In this document: positions 50,664-59,869 of the stretch, one piece after another | Layout of the letters: the number at the start of each line of letters is the position of its first letter | Position numbering within the stretch: position 1 is the stretch's first letter | DNA from: Marivita sp051859345 | GTDB taxonomy: Bacteria; Pseudomonadota; Alphaproteobacteria; Rhodobacterales; Rhodobacteraceae | Length of the DNA stretch: 64,000 bases | NCBI RefSeq assembly: GCF_051859345.1 | Contig: NZ_JBHYFV010000004.1 | Location: 62,001 to 126,000 of the forward strand | Reading direction: 5' to 3' | Program-made: the position numbers and the translations under genes | The notes under the pieces: model-generated | Database searches by the model: none | What the model was told of the DNA's origin: nothing | What the model saw: the letters and a program-made list of their open reading frames with translations, nothing else

Positions 50664-51704
50664 TTACTCGGCCACCCTCCAATGCAGGGGCATCATCGGA
50701 TCGAAGACCGTCACCGGGCCGTCTTCGGTTGCGATACTTTCAGGATAAGAGACCGGGTCGCCTTTGGTCAGGGTCATCGTGCCGGTATTCGCGGGCAGGC
50801 CATAGAACTTGGCACCGTTGATGCTGGTAAAGGACTCCAGCCGGTCCAGGGCATCGTCCTGCTCGAACACCTCTGCCAGGATGGACATCGTGTTGGTGGC
50901 GGTAAAGCACCCAGCACAGCCGCAAGGCAGCAGCTTGTTGGCATCGGTGTGTGGCGCGCTGTCGGTGCCCAGGAAAAACGTGGGATCGCCGCTTGTTGCT
51001 GCGCGGCGCAGCGCGATGCGGTGTTCTTCGCGTTTGGCGACCGGCAGGCAATAATAATGCGGCTTGATGCCCCCGGCGAGGATGTGGTTGCGGTTGATCA
51101 CAAGGTGATGTGTGGTAATCGTCGCGCCGAGTTCGGGACCACCTTCGGTCGCGTATTCGACACCCTGCATCGTGGTGATGTGTTCCATCACGACCCGCAG
51201 GCCAGGGGTCGCGCGACGAATCGGATCAAGCACCCGTTCGATAAACACCGCTTCGCGATCAAAGATGTCGATGTCGCTGTCCACCACTTCGCCGTGAACA
51301 CATAGCGGGCAACCGATCTCGGCCATACGGTCAAGCACCGCCCGCACCTTGTCGAAATCTGCAACTCCGCTTGCCGAATTGGTGGTTGCCCCGGCGGGAT
51401 AAAGTTTGACAGCAGTGATGATCCCATCGGCATAGGCGCGCGCCAGATCGTCGGGATCCGTATCTTCGGTCAGATAAAGCGTCATCAGCGGCTGGAACGC
51501 GGATCCTTCGGGCAGGGCCGTCATGATCCGGTCGCGATACGCGGTGGCGTCGGCCGCGGTGACAACAGGCGGCACAAGGTTGGGCATGATGATCGCGCGG
51601 CCAAAATGGCGTGCGCTTTCGGGGGCCACGGCGCGCAGCATTGCGCCATCGCGCAGGTGCAGGTGCCAGTCATCAGGGGTGTGAATGGTGATCGTTTCGG
51701 TCAT
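50664..51704 (-). CDS. pyrC: Dihydroorotase
   Basis: A 346-residue class II dihydroorotase. The amidohydrolase HxH is in DDWHLHLRDG, the carboxylated Lys in TAVKLYPAGATTNS, and EHITTMQGVEY, HHLVINRNHIL and FLGTDSAPH supply the other metal ligands. It makes dihydroorotate in pyrimidine synthesis. The start at 51704 (MTETITIHT) is preferred, since the frame is open for 65 more codons that lack family character. Together with pyrE it forms an arrangement often seen in this group. Confidence 0.94.
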   Translation of the reverse strand: MTETITIHTPDDWHLHLRDGAMLRAVAPESARHFGRAIIMPNLVPPVVTAADATAYRDRIMTALPEGSAFQPLMTLYLTEDTDPDDLARAYADGIITAVKLYPAGATTNSASGVADFDKVRAVLDRMAEIGCPLCVHGEVVDSDIDIFDREAVFIERVLDPIRRATPGLRVVMEHITTMQGVEYATEGGPELGATITTHHLVINRNHILAGGIKPHYYCLPVAKREEHRIALRRAATSGDPTFFLGTDSAPHTDANKLLPCGCAGCFTATNTMSILAEVFEQDDALDRLESFTSINGAKFYGLPANTGTMTLTKGDPVSYPESIATEDGPVTVFDPMMPLHWRVAE

Positions 51705-51736
51705 ATGCGGCGCGTAGCATGCGGGCCGCACCGATG

Positions 51737-52687
51737 CTAGTCTTCCGCGTCGTCCGCAGCCGTGCCCTTTGCCTGCCGGATCGCCTTGAGCTTGCGCCGG
51801 TAACGGGGCGCGCCCCAGTTTTCGCAAATGTAGGAACAAACCGCCTCGGAAAGGGCAGGGCGGTCGGTCGCCTCGACAACCCCGAACAGTTTCTTGCAAT
51901 ACTGCACATAGCCACGCCGCTTGCGATAGAGCGCGGCATAGCTGACGTCATCCAGTGTTCCGGCCGCAGCCTGGTGCACCAGGTCGCTCAGCACATCCAT
52001 CTGTTCGAAATGCGTCTGCATGCCGCTGCCCAGATGCCGGGCGCGAAAGCGGGTGTTGCCGGAGCGTTCGAAAAGCGCCGCATGCATCGCGCCAAGCGCC
52101 TCTTGCGGATCATAGAGGATGTAGGCCGCTTTCGCAGCTTCAAGCATGTCGGGCGCATAGCCATAGCGGTCTGTGAAATCGACCTTGCGCATATGGGTAA
52201 AACGATCGTCCCATTCGGTAACGCGCGGGTCCAGCGTGGCTTGTGGCTCAAGCGCGATCACGACCGCTCCGGGGGCTGCCACGGAAAAGGCGCAGGCGGC
52301 ATAACCACAGGGGCCGGCCCCGTAAAAGATCACCTGATCGAAGTCTTCGAAGAATCCGTCATCGGTCATCTGGTCGAAAAAGCCGTACACCTCGCCGTCG
52401 CGGAACCAGGTGTCGCGATTGCTGATCACGGTCAGGCAGGACCAGCCCTTGTCACGGGCAAGATCAAAACCGATGGGGCGTGCATCGTCGGACAGCGCCT
52501 GGATCGCCGGAAGCGATTCAAAGCTGACCAGCAGGGTGTCGCCCTTTTCGACAAAGGCGGCATTGTGGTGTTTTCCAAGTGGTTCAAAAAAGCCGAATTC
52601 CGTCCCCAGCTCTTTCATCTCCTGAAGCCATTCAACCGGGCGCAGATCCGTCAGGGAAACTGTATATGGGTCGATATCGTCCTGCAT
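51737..52687 (-). CDS. Conserved protein of unknown function next to a glycosyltransferase
   Basis: 316 residues with no sure family. The FYGAGPCGYAACAFSVAAPGAVVIALEP region (residues 118-145) resembles a nucleotide- or SAM-binding strand-turn-helix. Relatives in this group are, as far as I recall, labelled phosphoadenosine-phosphosulfate reductase, but there is no clear PP-loop or active cysteine set, so I do not adopt it. The C-terminal third is basic. It ends 33 bases before pyrC and follows a glycosyltransferase, perhaps sharing a role in surface polymer modification. Confidence 0.5.
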   Translation of the reverse strand: MQDDIDPYTVSLTDLRPVEWLQEMKELGTEFGFFEPLGKHHNAAFVEKGDTLLVSFESLPAIQALSDDARPIGFDLARDKGWSCLTVISNRDTWFRDGEVYGFFDQMTDDGFFEDFDQVIFYGAGPCGYAACAFSVAAPGAVVIALEPQATLDPRVTEWDDRFTHMRKVDFTDRYGYAPDMLEAAKAAYILYDPQEALGAMHAALFERSGNTRFRARHLGSGMQTHFEQMDVLSDLVHQAAAGTLDDVSYAALYRKRRGYVQYCKKLFGVVEATDRPALSEAVCSYICENWGAPRYRRKLKAIRQAKGTAADDAED

Positions 52688-52788
52688 GATCTACGTATCC
52701 TCGTTACCTTGCGCCCGCTGTCAGGTCATTGATTTGCGCAAGGTTTATCGGGGGATTTAGGCAGAATTGAGCCAAAATGCAGGGGACT

Positions 52789-53844
52789 CTATGAAGTTTG
52801 ATCACCTCCCTGCGCCGCGATTTGCGCAGATTGTGTCAAGAGGGTCGCGGCCGCCACCGGGATCGGCTGTGAGGCAGGCGTCATCATGAGGCGACCATAG
52901 AGATCGCGGATGTGATCTTCCTGCAAAAGCGTGTCGAACCGGCTCCTGCGCCAGGCAACGGCGTTGTGATGCAAGGTCGCAAGGGTCGGGTCGCCAGCCA
53001 GTTCTGACCGGATCGGCCCTGCGCGTTCCCAAAGCGGCAGCGCGGTTGTGTCCTCTTCCGTGTTGAGGTTGCGTTCAACCCAGTAATCCAGCCCAAGCCT
53101 GTCGGCACTATGCACCGCGCGCCCCCGGTCGGATTTCAGCACATAGCTTTGAACAGCGCCCAACGGGTAATGGTTGAGCTGCACCAGCGCGTGCTGGGGA
53201 ACGCGGTAGTCGGAAAAGACGCGTCCCGTGGCCATTTCAGGCGGCAGCGCGCGCCCTTCGCCATCGTACCAGCGGCTGTCGGGCAGACGCTCCTCCACCG
53301 GATTGCGGGGACGGTGGACGCCCAGATTGCGGTAGGTTTTGTCGTTGCGGAACAGGGTCTTGAACATCGACGCCCGCCATGGCCATGGCAACGGGTGCGG
53401 CGCGGCACGGGTGAATTGCACCGGCACGGGTGTATCGTCATAGGCGACAACACCCGCATTTCCGAAATTGCGCCAGGTGAGCGTGATTGCGGTTGCCTCG
53501 GGCAGTGCGCCGATCAGTGCGGGCAATGTCCGCGGGTCCACATGCACGTTGACGAACTCGTCGATATCCAGCGCAATCAGCCAATCGGCACGTTTCACCG
53601 CCTCCGCCTGTTTTGCCAGCTTGAGGCCGCTGAACTGAATCCCGCCCTTGCCGTAGGGCGGTGAATTGCGAAGGTGCGTCAGCCAGCCCAAGGCCTCCAG
53701 CCGATCCAGCATCGTGTCCGTGCCATCGTCGCAATCGTTGGACACCACGACAAAATCCGTCACACCCACAGTTCGGTGCCAGGCCAGCCAGTCCAGCAGA
53801 AAGGCCGCCTCGTTGCGGACACACAGAACGGCGGTGACAATCAC
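52789..53844 (-). CDS. Family 2-type glycosyltransferase
   Basis: A 351-residue GT-A fold protein, GTG start. It opens IVTAVLCVRNEAAFLLDWLAWHRTVGVTDFVVVSNDCDDGT, the N-terminal nucleotide-binding region with the acidic DCDDGT, and contains the metal-binding ALDIDEFVNV (DxD-type) near residue 93. The C-terminal part resembles Rhodobacteraceae proteins of the glyco_tranf_2_4 family. A surface or capsule sugar is the likely product; the substrate is unknown. It reads leftward, away from the moxR-type gene. Confidence 0.8.
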   Translation of the reverse strand: MIVTAVLCVRNEAAFLLDWLAWHRTVGVTDFVVVSNDCDDGTDTMLDRLEALGWLTHLRNSPPYGKGGIQFSGLKLAKQAEAVKRADWLIALDIDEFVNVHVDPRTLPALIGALPEATAITLTWRNFGNAGVVAYDDTPVPVQFTRAAPHPLPWPWRASMFKTLFRNDKTYRNLGVHRPRNPVEERLPDSRWYDGEGRALPPEMATGRVFSDYRVPQHALVQLNHYPLGAVQSYVLKSDRGRAVHSADRLGLDYWVERNLNTEEDTTALPLWERAGPIRSELAGDPTLATLHHNAVAWRRSRFDTLLQEDHIRDLYGRLMMTPASQPIPVAAATLLTQSAQIAAQGGDQTS

Positions 53845-53996
53845 GGCGACAAGGCCTTGTGGGCTAGGAAAATCAATGCGCTAACTGTGTCAGGTCGGCT
53901 CAGGTCCGTCAATTCGGATACGCCCCTTGCGACCTTGGCGCTATTGACCTTGGACGCGTGCACGGGGCAGCAAGGCCAGGGAAAGAGGAGGACTCC

Positions 53997-54905
53997 ATGC
54001 AGACACCACAAAGCATCGACGCGGTTCAATCCATGCTGGCCGACACCGGCTATGTCTGCGGACGGGCGCTCGCCACCGTGGTGTTCCTGTCGCTGAAACT
54101 TGGCCGCCCGCTGTTCCTCGAAGGTGAGGCGGGTGTCGGCAAGACCGAGATCGCCAAGGCGCTGGCGGCCTCGCTGGGTCGCAAGTTGATCCGGTTGCAA
54201 TGCTACGAAGGGCTGGACGCCTCCAGCGCCGTCTATGAATGGAACTTCCCGGCCCAGATGATCGCCATCCGCACCGCCGAAGCATCCGGCAATGCCGACC
54301 GCGAGATGCTGCAACGCGAGCTTTTCAGTCCGGATTTCCTTGTGGAACGCCCGCTTCTCGAAGCGATGCGCCCGGACGAGAACGGCGCTCCGGTACTGCT
54401 GATCGACGAGTTGGACCGTACGGACGAACCGTTCGAGGCGTTCCTGCTCGAAGCGCTGTCGGATTTCCAGGTGACGATCCCGGAATTGGGTACAATCCGC
54501 GCGCCCGAACCACCCATCGTGATCCTGACCTCGAACCGCACCCGAGAGGTGCATGACGCCCTGAAACGCCGCTGCCTTTATCACTGGGTCGACTACCCGG
54601 ATTTCAACCGCGAACTCGAGATCCTGCACGCCCGCGCGCCCGAGGCCGCCGACACCCTCAGCCGCGAAATCGTTGCCTTCGTGCAGCGTTTGCGCACCGA
54701 GGACATCTTCAAGAAACCTGGCGTGGCGGAAACCATCGACTGGGCAAAATGCCTGCTCGCCCTCGACGTGATCGACCTGTCGCCCGAGGTGATTTCTGAC
54801 ACGTTGGGCGCGATCCTGAAATACCAGGACGACATCCAGAAGCTGCAGGGCTCCGAGGCCAAACGCCTGCTCGACGAGGCCAAGGCGTCGCTCGAACCGG
54901 CATGA
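53997..54905 (+). CDS. MoxR-family AAA+ ATPase
   Basis: A 302-residue AAA+ protein. Walker A is GEAGVGKTEIAKALA (near residue 38), Walker B is VLLIDELDRT, the sensor-1 and arginine-finger regions are ILTSNRTREVHDALKRRC. MoxR ATPases act as chaperones that assemble metal centres together with a vWA protein. The start at 53997 has GAGGAGG upstream; 53958 is an alternative. A CoxE-like vWA gene follows 61 bases on, the classic MoxR-vWA pair. The client here is unknown, since no oxidase genes are near. Confidence 0.9.
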   Translation: MQTPQSIDAVQSMLADTGYVCGRALATVVFLSLKLGRPLFLEGEAGVGKTEIAKALAASLGRKLIRLQCYEGLDASSAVYEWNFPAQMIAIRTAEASGNADREMLQRELFSPDFLVERPLLEAMRPDENGAPVLLIDELDRTDEPFEAFLLEALSDFQVTIPELGTIRAPEPPIVILTSNRTREVHDALKRRCLYHWVDYPDFNRELEILHARAPEAADTLSREIVAFVQRLRTEDIFKKPGVAETIDWAKCLLALDVIDLSPEVISDTLGAILKYQDDIQKLQGSEAKRLLDEAKASLEPA

Positions 54906-54936
54906 TGCTTCTTTGGGCTGAAAATACCTCGGAGGT
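54905..54936 (-). repeat. Copy 2 of a short dispersed repeat, with adjacent hairpins
   Basis: Read on the minus strand, CCTCCGAGGTATTTTCAGCCC and AAGAAG resemble copy 1 at 40341. It is followed by CTGGAGGC-AGA-GCCTCCAG (perfect 8-bp stem) and GGCCAT-GTA-ATGGCC overlapping the start of the next gene. It lies between the moxR-like and vWA genes. Confidence 0.5.
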
Positions 54937-54966
54937 CTGGAGGCAGAGCCTCCAGTCGGCCATGTA

Positions 54967-56217
54967 ATGGCCGAATACATCCCTCTCGAACTGCCCGACG
55001 ATCCCCGTCTGGCGCAGAACATCATCCATTTCGCCCGTGCGCTCCGCCGCGCCGGTCTGCCCATCGGGCCGGGCCGGGTGATCGACGCCATTCGCGCGGT
55101 TGAGGCGGCGGGGTTCACCGAACGGATGGATTTCTTCTGGACGCTGCACGCCTGTTTCGTGAACCGCCCCGAACACCGGGTGATCTTTGCGCAGGTGTTC
55201 CGGCTCTATTGGCGCGATCCGCGGTATCTCGAGCACATGATGTCCTTCATGTTGCCCGCCATTCGCGGCGTGCAGGAGGAAAAATCCGCCGCGTCCGGTG
55301 AAAAGCGCGCGGCACAGGCGCTGCTGGACGACAATCTTCCGGACGTGCCCGAGAACGAGCAGTCCGAAGAAGGCACCGAGATCGAGATAAAGTCGACCCT
55401 CACCATGTCGGCCGAGGAAAAGCTGCGCACGCTGGACTTTGAACAGATGAGCACCGCCGAGGTCGCCGAGGCCAAGCGCATGCTGGCCCGTCTGACCCTG
55501 CCGGTGAAACCGATCCCCTCGCGGCGCGGCAAGGCGTCGGTGTTGGGCAAGCAGGCCGATTACCGGCGCACCCTGATGAAATCCATGCGCCATGGTGGCG
55601 AGATCCGGTCCATCGCCCGCAAGACGCCCCGCCCGCGTTGGCCCAATCTGGTGGTGCTGTGCGACATCTCCGGCTCCATGAGCCAGTATTCCCGCATGGT
55701 GCTGCACTTCCTGCACGCCGTCGCCAATGAGAAAGGCGCGGGCTGGGCCAAGGTGCATGCGTTCACCTTTGGCACGCGCCTGACGAATATCACCCGCCAT
55801 CTGGCAACCCGCGATGTGGACGCAGCCCTCAAATCCGCCGGGGCAGAGGCGCAGGATTGGGAAGGCGGCACGCGGATCGGGCAATGCCTGCACGCGTTCA
55901 ACCGCGACTGGTCGCGGCGCGTCATGGGGCAGGGCGCGGTGGTGCTCTTGATCACCGACGGGCTGGACCGTGACGCAGCGGGCGCGCTGGAGAAAGAGAT
56001 GGAGCGGCTGCACCTGTCGTCGCGCCGCCTGATCTGGCTCAACCCGCTTTTGCGTTGGGACGGGTTTGCGCCACGGGCCACCGGCATCCGCGCGATGCTG
56101 CCACATGTGGACAGCTTTCGCGCCGGGCATTCGATCCAATCGCTCGAAGAACTGGCAATCGCCATATCCCGCCCGGACGATCCGGGCGAAAAGACGCGGC
56201 TGATGGCGATGATCTAG
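54967..56217 (+). CDS. CoxE-like von Willebrand factor A protein
   Basis: A 416-residue protein. N-terminal helical region (residues 1-220) of the VWA_CoxE type, then a vWA domain with a MIDAS-like DISGSMSQYSR near residue 235 and VLLITDGLDRD. It pairs with the MoxR ATPase directly upstream, as in the carbon monoxide dehydrogenase coxD/coxE pairs, to insert metal or mature a membrane enzyme. The target is unknown. It converges with purL; the 39-base gap contains a weak hairpin. Confidence 0.85.
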   Translation: MAEYIPLELPDDPRLAQNIIHFARALRRAGLPIGPGRVIDAIRAVEAAGFTERMDFFWTLHACFVNRPEHRVIFAQVFRLYWRDPRYLEHMMSFMLPAIRGVQEEKSAASGEKRAAQALLDDNLPDVPENEQSEEGTEIEIKSTLTMSAEEKLRTLDFEQMSTAEVAEAKRMLARLTLPVKPIPSRRGKASVLGKQADYRRTLMKSMRHGGEIRSIARKTPRPRWPNLVVLCDISGSMSQYSRMVLHFLHAVANEKGAGWAKVHAFTFGTRLTNITRHLATRDVDAALKSAGAEAQDWEGGTRIGQCLHAFNRDWSRRVMGQGAVVLLITDGLDRDAAGALEKEMERLHLSSRRLIWLNPLLRWDGFAPRATGIRAMLPHVDSFRAGHSIQSLEELAIAISRPDDPGEKTRLMAMI

Positions 56218-56256
56218 GCACCCCGATGTGAACCGGAGTGCCAGGCGACGGTCAGC

Positions 56257-58416
56257 CTAGCCGAAATGGCCTGCAAAAGCCGATTTGTGCAGATCGACCA
56301 ATTCGGCCAAAGGCGCCTGCGCGCTGCCGATCCTGACCGTATCGCCGGTAAAGCGGCCAACCGATGTGATGGGCACGCTGGCCTGTCCTGCGGCAATCAT
56401 CAGCGCCTCGGCCTGATCGAAATTGCAGGCAACAAGGTAACGGCCCTGATCTTCGCCGAACAGCTTGGCCTGATCGGTGTCGTCAAGGACCACACCGACG
56501 CCTGATGCGCTTGCCATCTCGAACGCGGCCAGCATCAGTCCACCATCGCTCAGATCAGTGCAGGCCTTGATCAGATCGCGGTTGTCGCGGACGAAGTCGC
56601 CGTTGCGCCGTTCCGCGATCAGGTCGACCGCAGGTGCGTCGCCGTCTTCGCGGTTGAACACTTCGTACAGCAAGGCCGACTGCCCCAGATGGCCCTGGGT
56701 GTCACCGACCAGAAGCGCCACATGCCCGTCACGCGCACGGCCAAGGATTGGTTCTTCGCCAGCAGCGATCAGGCCAACTGCGCCGATGGTGGGGGTAGGC
56801 AGGATGCCCTGACCGTCGGTTTCGTTGTAAAGCGACACGTTGCCCGACACGATGGGCATGTCCAGCGCCTCGCAGGCGCGGCCGATCCCCTGCAACGCGC
56901 CGACGAACTGGCCCATGATCTCGGGCTTTTCGGGGTTGCCGAAATTCAGGTTATCTGTAGTCGCCAATGGCTTGGCGCCAACGGCGCAGAGGTTGCGGAA
57001 CGCTTCGGCCACCGCCTGCTTGCCACCTTCGACCGGGTTCGCCTTGACGTAGCGCGGTGTCACGTCGGACGTGAAAGCCAGCATCTTGTCGGTGCCATGT
57101 ACGCGGATCACACCCGCACCCCAGCCCGGGCCTTCGACCGTGTCGGCCATCACCATCGTGTCGTATTGTTCGAACACCCAGTTGCGGGCGCAGTAGTTCG
57201 GGCTGCCGATCAGCGCCTTGAGCGCGTCGATGGGATCGACGCCGGGCACATCGTCCAGCGGGGCGGGCGCTTCGGACGGGGTCCAGGGGCGGTCGTATTC
57301 CGGGGCGGATGAGGACAGGCGCGACAGCGGCAGGTCGGCCTTGACCTCGCCATTGTGCACGATGAGGAAACGATCTTCAGCGATTGTTTCGCCCACGATG
57401 GCAAAGTCGAGGTCCCATTTCTCGAACACCGCGCGGGCCTCGGTCTCTTTCGCCGGGTCCAGCACCATCAACATCCGTTCCTGTGACTCGGACAGCATCA
57501 TCTCATAGGCGGTCATGTTGGTTTCGCGCTGCGGCACCTTTTCCAGATCAAGCCGGATGCCCAGCTTGCCCTTGTCGCCCATTTCCACCGCCGAACAGGT
57601 GAGACCCGCCGCGCCCATGTCCTGAATCGAGATCACCGCGCCGGTCTGCATCAGCTCCAGTGTGGCCTCCATCAGGCGTTTTTCGGTGAACGGGTCGCCG
57701 ACCTGAACGGTGGGGCGTTTTTCCTCGATGCTGTCGTCGAATTCGGCAGACGCCATCGTCGCACCGCCGACGCCATCACGCCCGGTCTTGGCGCCCAGAT
57801 AAACAACAGGTCGCCCGACACCGCTGGCAGCAGAGTAGAAAATCTTGTCCGCATCCGCCAAACCGGCGGCAAAGGCGTTCACAAGGCAGTTTCCGTTATA
57901 GGCCGGGTGAAAGCGCACTTCGCCTCCAACTGTCGGCACGCCGAAGCAATTGCCGTATCCGCCGACCCCTTCGACCACGCCATGCACAAGGCGGCGCGTC
58001 TTGGGGTGGTCCTTTTCACCGAAGCTTAGTGCGTTCATCGCTGCGATGGGGCGCGCGCCCATGGTGAAGACGTCGCGCAGAATGCCGCCAACCCCGGTCG
58101 CCGCACCCTGGTAGGGCTCAATGTAAGACGGGTGGTTGTGGCTTTCCATCTTGAAGACCACCGCCTGACCGTCGCCAATATCCACCACACCGGCGTTTTC
58201 GCCGGGGCCGCAGATCACCTGCGGGCCTGTCGTGGGCAGGGTGCGCAGCCATTTCTTGGAGGATTTGTAGGAACAATGTTCGTTCCACATCGCCGAAAAG
58301 ATGCCCAGTTCGGTGAAGGTGGGTTCACGGTTCATGATCCGCAGAATTTCCGCGTATTCGTCGGCATTGATGCCATGAGCGGCGATCAGGTCTTCAGTGA
58401 TGGCTGGGTCTTGCAT
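56257..58416 (-). CDS. purL: Phosphoribosylformylglycinamidine synthase, large (PurL) subunit
   Basis: A 719-residue ATP-dependent synthetase of purine biosynthesis. The opening EPTFTELGIFSAMWNEHCSYKSSKKWLRTLPTTGPQVICGPGENAG and the SHNHPSYIEPYQGAATGVGGI block are diagnostic of the type II PurL (needs PurQ and PurS, absent here). The start at 58416 was chosen because relatives start a few residues before DPAIT. Length agrees with the family (about 720). It is on the minus strand, with the HWE kinase divergent on the other side. Confidence 0.95.
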   Translation of the reverse strand: MQDPAITEDLIAAHGINADEYAEILRIMNREPTFTELGIFSAMWNEHCSYKSSKKWLRTLPTTGPQVICGPGENAGVVDIGDGQAVVFKMESHNHPSYIEPYQGAATGVGGILRDVFTMGARPIAAMNALSFGEKDHPKTRRLVHGVVEGVGGYGNCFGVPTVGGEVRFHPAYNGNCLVNAFAAGLADADKIFYSAASGVGRPVVYLGAKTGRDGVGGATMASAEFDDSIEEKRPTVQVGDPFTEKRLMEATLELMQTGAVISIQDMGAAGLTCSAVEMGDKGKLGIRLDLEKVPQRETNMTAYEMMLSESQERMLMVLDPAKETEARAVFEKWDLDFAIVGETIAEDRFLIVHNGEVKADLPLSRLSSSAPEYDRPWTPSEAPAPLDDVPGVDPIDALKALIGSPNYCARNWVFEQYDTMVMADTVEGPGWGAGVIRVHGTDKMLAFTSDVTPRYVKANPVEGGKQAVAEAFRNLCAVGAKPLATTDNLNFGNPEKPEIMGQFVGALQGIGRACEALDMPIVSGNVSLYNETDGQGILPTPTIGAVGLIAAGEEPILGRARDGHVALLVGDTQGHLGQSALLYEVFNREDGDAPAVDLIAERRNGDFVRDNRDLIKACTDLSDGGLMLAAFEMASASGVGVVLDDTDQAKLFGEDQGRYLVACNFDQAEALMIAAGQASVPITSVGRFTGDTVRIGSAQAPLAELVDLHKSAFAGHFG

Positions 58417-58683
58417 GGTGGCATCCGGCAGCAAAGGGGCGTCGGGCGTGTCATATGCGATGGGCGCGCGGGAAGAAAGGGGCCAGCCGGAATTCCACAG
58501 CGATTGCGACTGGTCCCGTTCCCGGCAGAACCAGTTGTGCCTTGTTTCGGGATGGCGGAATTTTCTGATCTCAAGGCACCGGATTTCCTGATCTTGGGTC
58601 CGATGACGCGGATGGTCTGTTCACTCGCGCGTGAGAAGGGTAAAATCATCCTGAAGGTAAAAGGCCACGGAGGGCCACAACCC

Positions 58684-59691
58684 ATGACGAAGTTTGTGGT
58701 GCCTGAGTACAGCCACTTGTCTCAGGCGGAAATGGAAGTTGGTCTGGAAGTCGCCCGTGTTGGAATCGGACGCGTTGATTATGTGCAGGACACCATCACG
58801 CTTGACGGATTGGCGGGAAAGATGTTCGGCCTGCCTGCGGGCAAGACAATTGCAAGGCCCACGTTCCACGCCTGCATCCATCCAGAAGACTGGCCCACGG
58901 TCGAGCGTGATGTCGAACTGTTGTTGATCCCCGATGATCCGGATGTAATCGACCTTACACATCGAATTGTGCGGCCTGACGGTGAAACGCGCTGGATCAG
59001 TGCGCGCAAGCGGGTGACGTTTGATCCCGAAATCTGCACGGATCGCCCCATCAACGGGGTCTTCGCTGCGGTCGATGTGACCGAATCAAAGCTGGCGCAG
59101 GAAGAAACGCGGCTCTTGATCGGTGAGTTGAATCACAGGTCCAAGAACCTGATTTCAGTCATCGACGGAATCAGCCGCTTGTTGGCCAGATCCGTCGCGC
59201 CCGAAGAGTTCCCCGAGAAACTGAGCGAACGGTTGATGGCCTTGTCGCGCAATCAGGATGCGATGGTGCAGGGCATTGGCGGGATTTTTGACATGCACGA
59301 CCTGCTGCGTTCCCAAATTGCGCCTTTTGACGAGGATTTGCGATCCCGCGTCAAGATGGCCGGTCCCCCGTTGCGCGTGAAAGCCGCCGTTGCGCAGGTT
59401 CTGGGTATGGTGGTGCATGAGCTTGCCACGAATGCGGTAAAATACGGAGCGCTGTCGTGTGAGACGGGTGAGGTGACCGTCAATTGGTCGCACGCCCGGC
59501 ATGGCGGTCTGGCCTCCCTGTCCTGGCTAGAGCAGGGCGGACCGGATGTCGTCGCCCCGACACACGCCGGCTTCGGATCGAAGGTGCTTCAGACCCTGCC
59601 CAAGCTGTCTTTGGACGCGGACGTGAACGTCGCCTACGATCACGGTGGTGTTCAGTATCTGCTCAAGATGCCACAAGACGCCGCTTGCTGA
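58684..59691 (+). CDS. HWE-family sensor histidine kinase with a PAS domain
   Basis: About 335 residues. The start at 58684 follows a GGAGGG element nine bases upstream; the open frame to 58132 in the other direction is non-coding. A PAS-like fold spans residues 18-135. The phosphate-accepting histidine is His151 in GELNHRSKNL, the HWE-type N-box is HELATNAVKYGALS, and the WxE (LSWLEQ) of the family name is near residue 275. No transmembrane segment is seen, so it is cytoplasmic. No response regulator lies nearby. The signal is unknown. Confidence 0.85.
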   Translation: MTKFVVPEYSHLSQAEMEVGLEVARVGIGRVDYVQDTITLDGLAGKMFGLPAGKTIARPTFHACIHPEDWPTVERDVELLLIPDDPDVIDLTHRIVRPDGETRWISARKRVTFDPEICTDRPINGVFAAVDVTESKLAQEETRLLIGELNHRSKNLISVIDGISRLLARSVAPEEFPEKLSERLMALSRNQDAMVQGIGGIFDMHDLLRSQIAPFDEDLRSRVKMAGPPLRVKAAVAQVLGMVVHELATNAVKYGALSCETGEVTVNWSHARHGGLASLSWLEQGGPDVVAPTHAGFGSKVLQTLPKLSLDADVNVAYDHGGVQYLLKMPQDAAC

Positions 59692-59700
59692 CCGCAGCCC

Positions 59701-59729
59701 AAAAAAAAGGCCGAGCAATAAGCTCGGCC
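59701..59729 (-). terminator. Rho-independent terminator, minus strand
   Basis: GGCCGAGC (59709-59716) and GCTCGGCC (59722-59729) with an AATAA loop; read leftward it is followed by a run of eight T (AAAAAAAA at 59701-59708 on the plus strand). It lies about 140 bases past the LysR gene's stop. The plus side lacks a T-run, so the histidine kinase is not well served. Confidence 0.85.
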
Positions 59730-59869
59730 GAAGTCCAACAGGGAGGTATGAAGATGATGCGCAAATCAGCGTTCCATCTCATATCTGCTAAATATGTCAG
59801 CGCTCGGTTGCATGGCAAGAGGTATAGCCTACGACTTAGGTCATTCCCGTTATGCGTGAGGCGCATGGG

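Noticed and set aside
51737..52687. Phosphoadenosine phosphosulfate reductase
   Set aside because: This name is used for relatives as I recall it, but the expected PP-loop and active-site cysteine motif are not visible.
56217..56242. Hairpin between the CoxE-like gene and purL (GGCAC...GTGCC)
   Set aside because: The stem is interrupted and lacks a T-run; too weak to call a terminator.
58132..58683. Upstream extension of the histidine-kinase frame through the start of purL
   Set aside because: It would be antisense to purL and has no domain; a good ribosome site lies before 58684.
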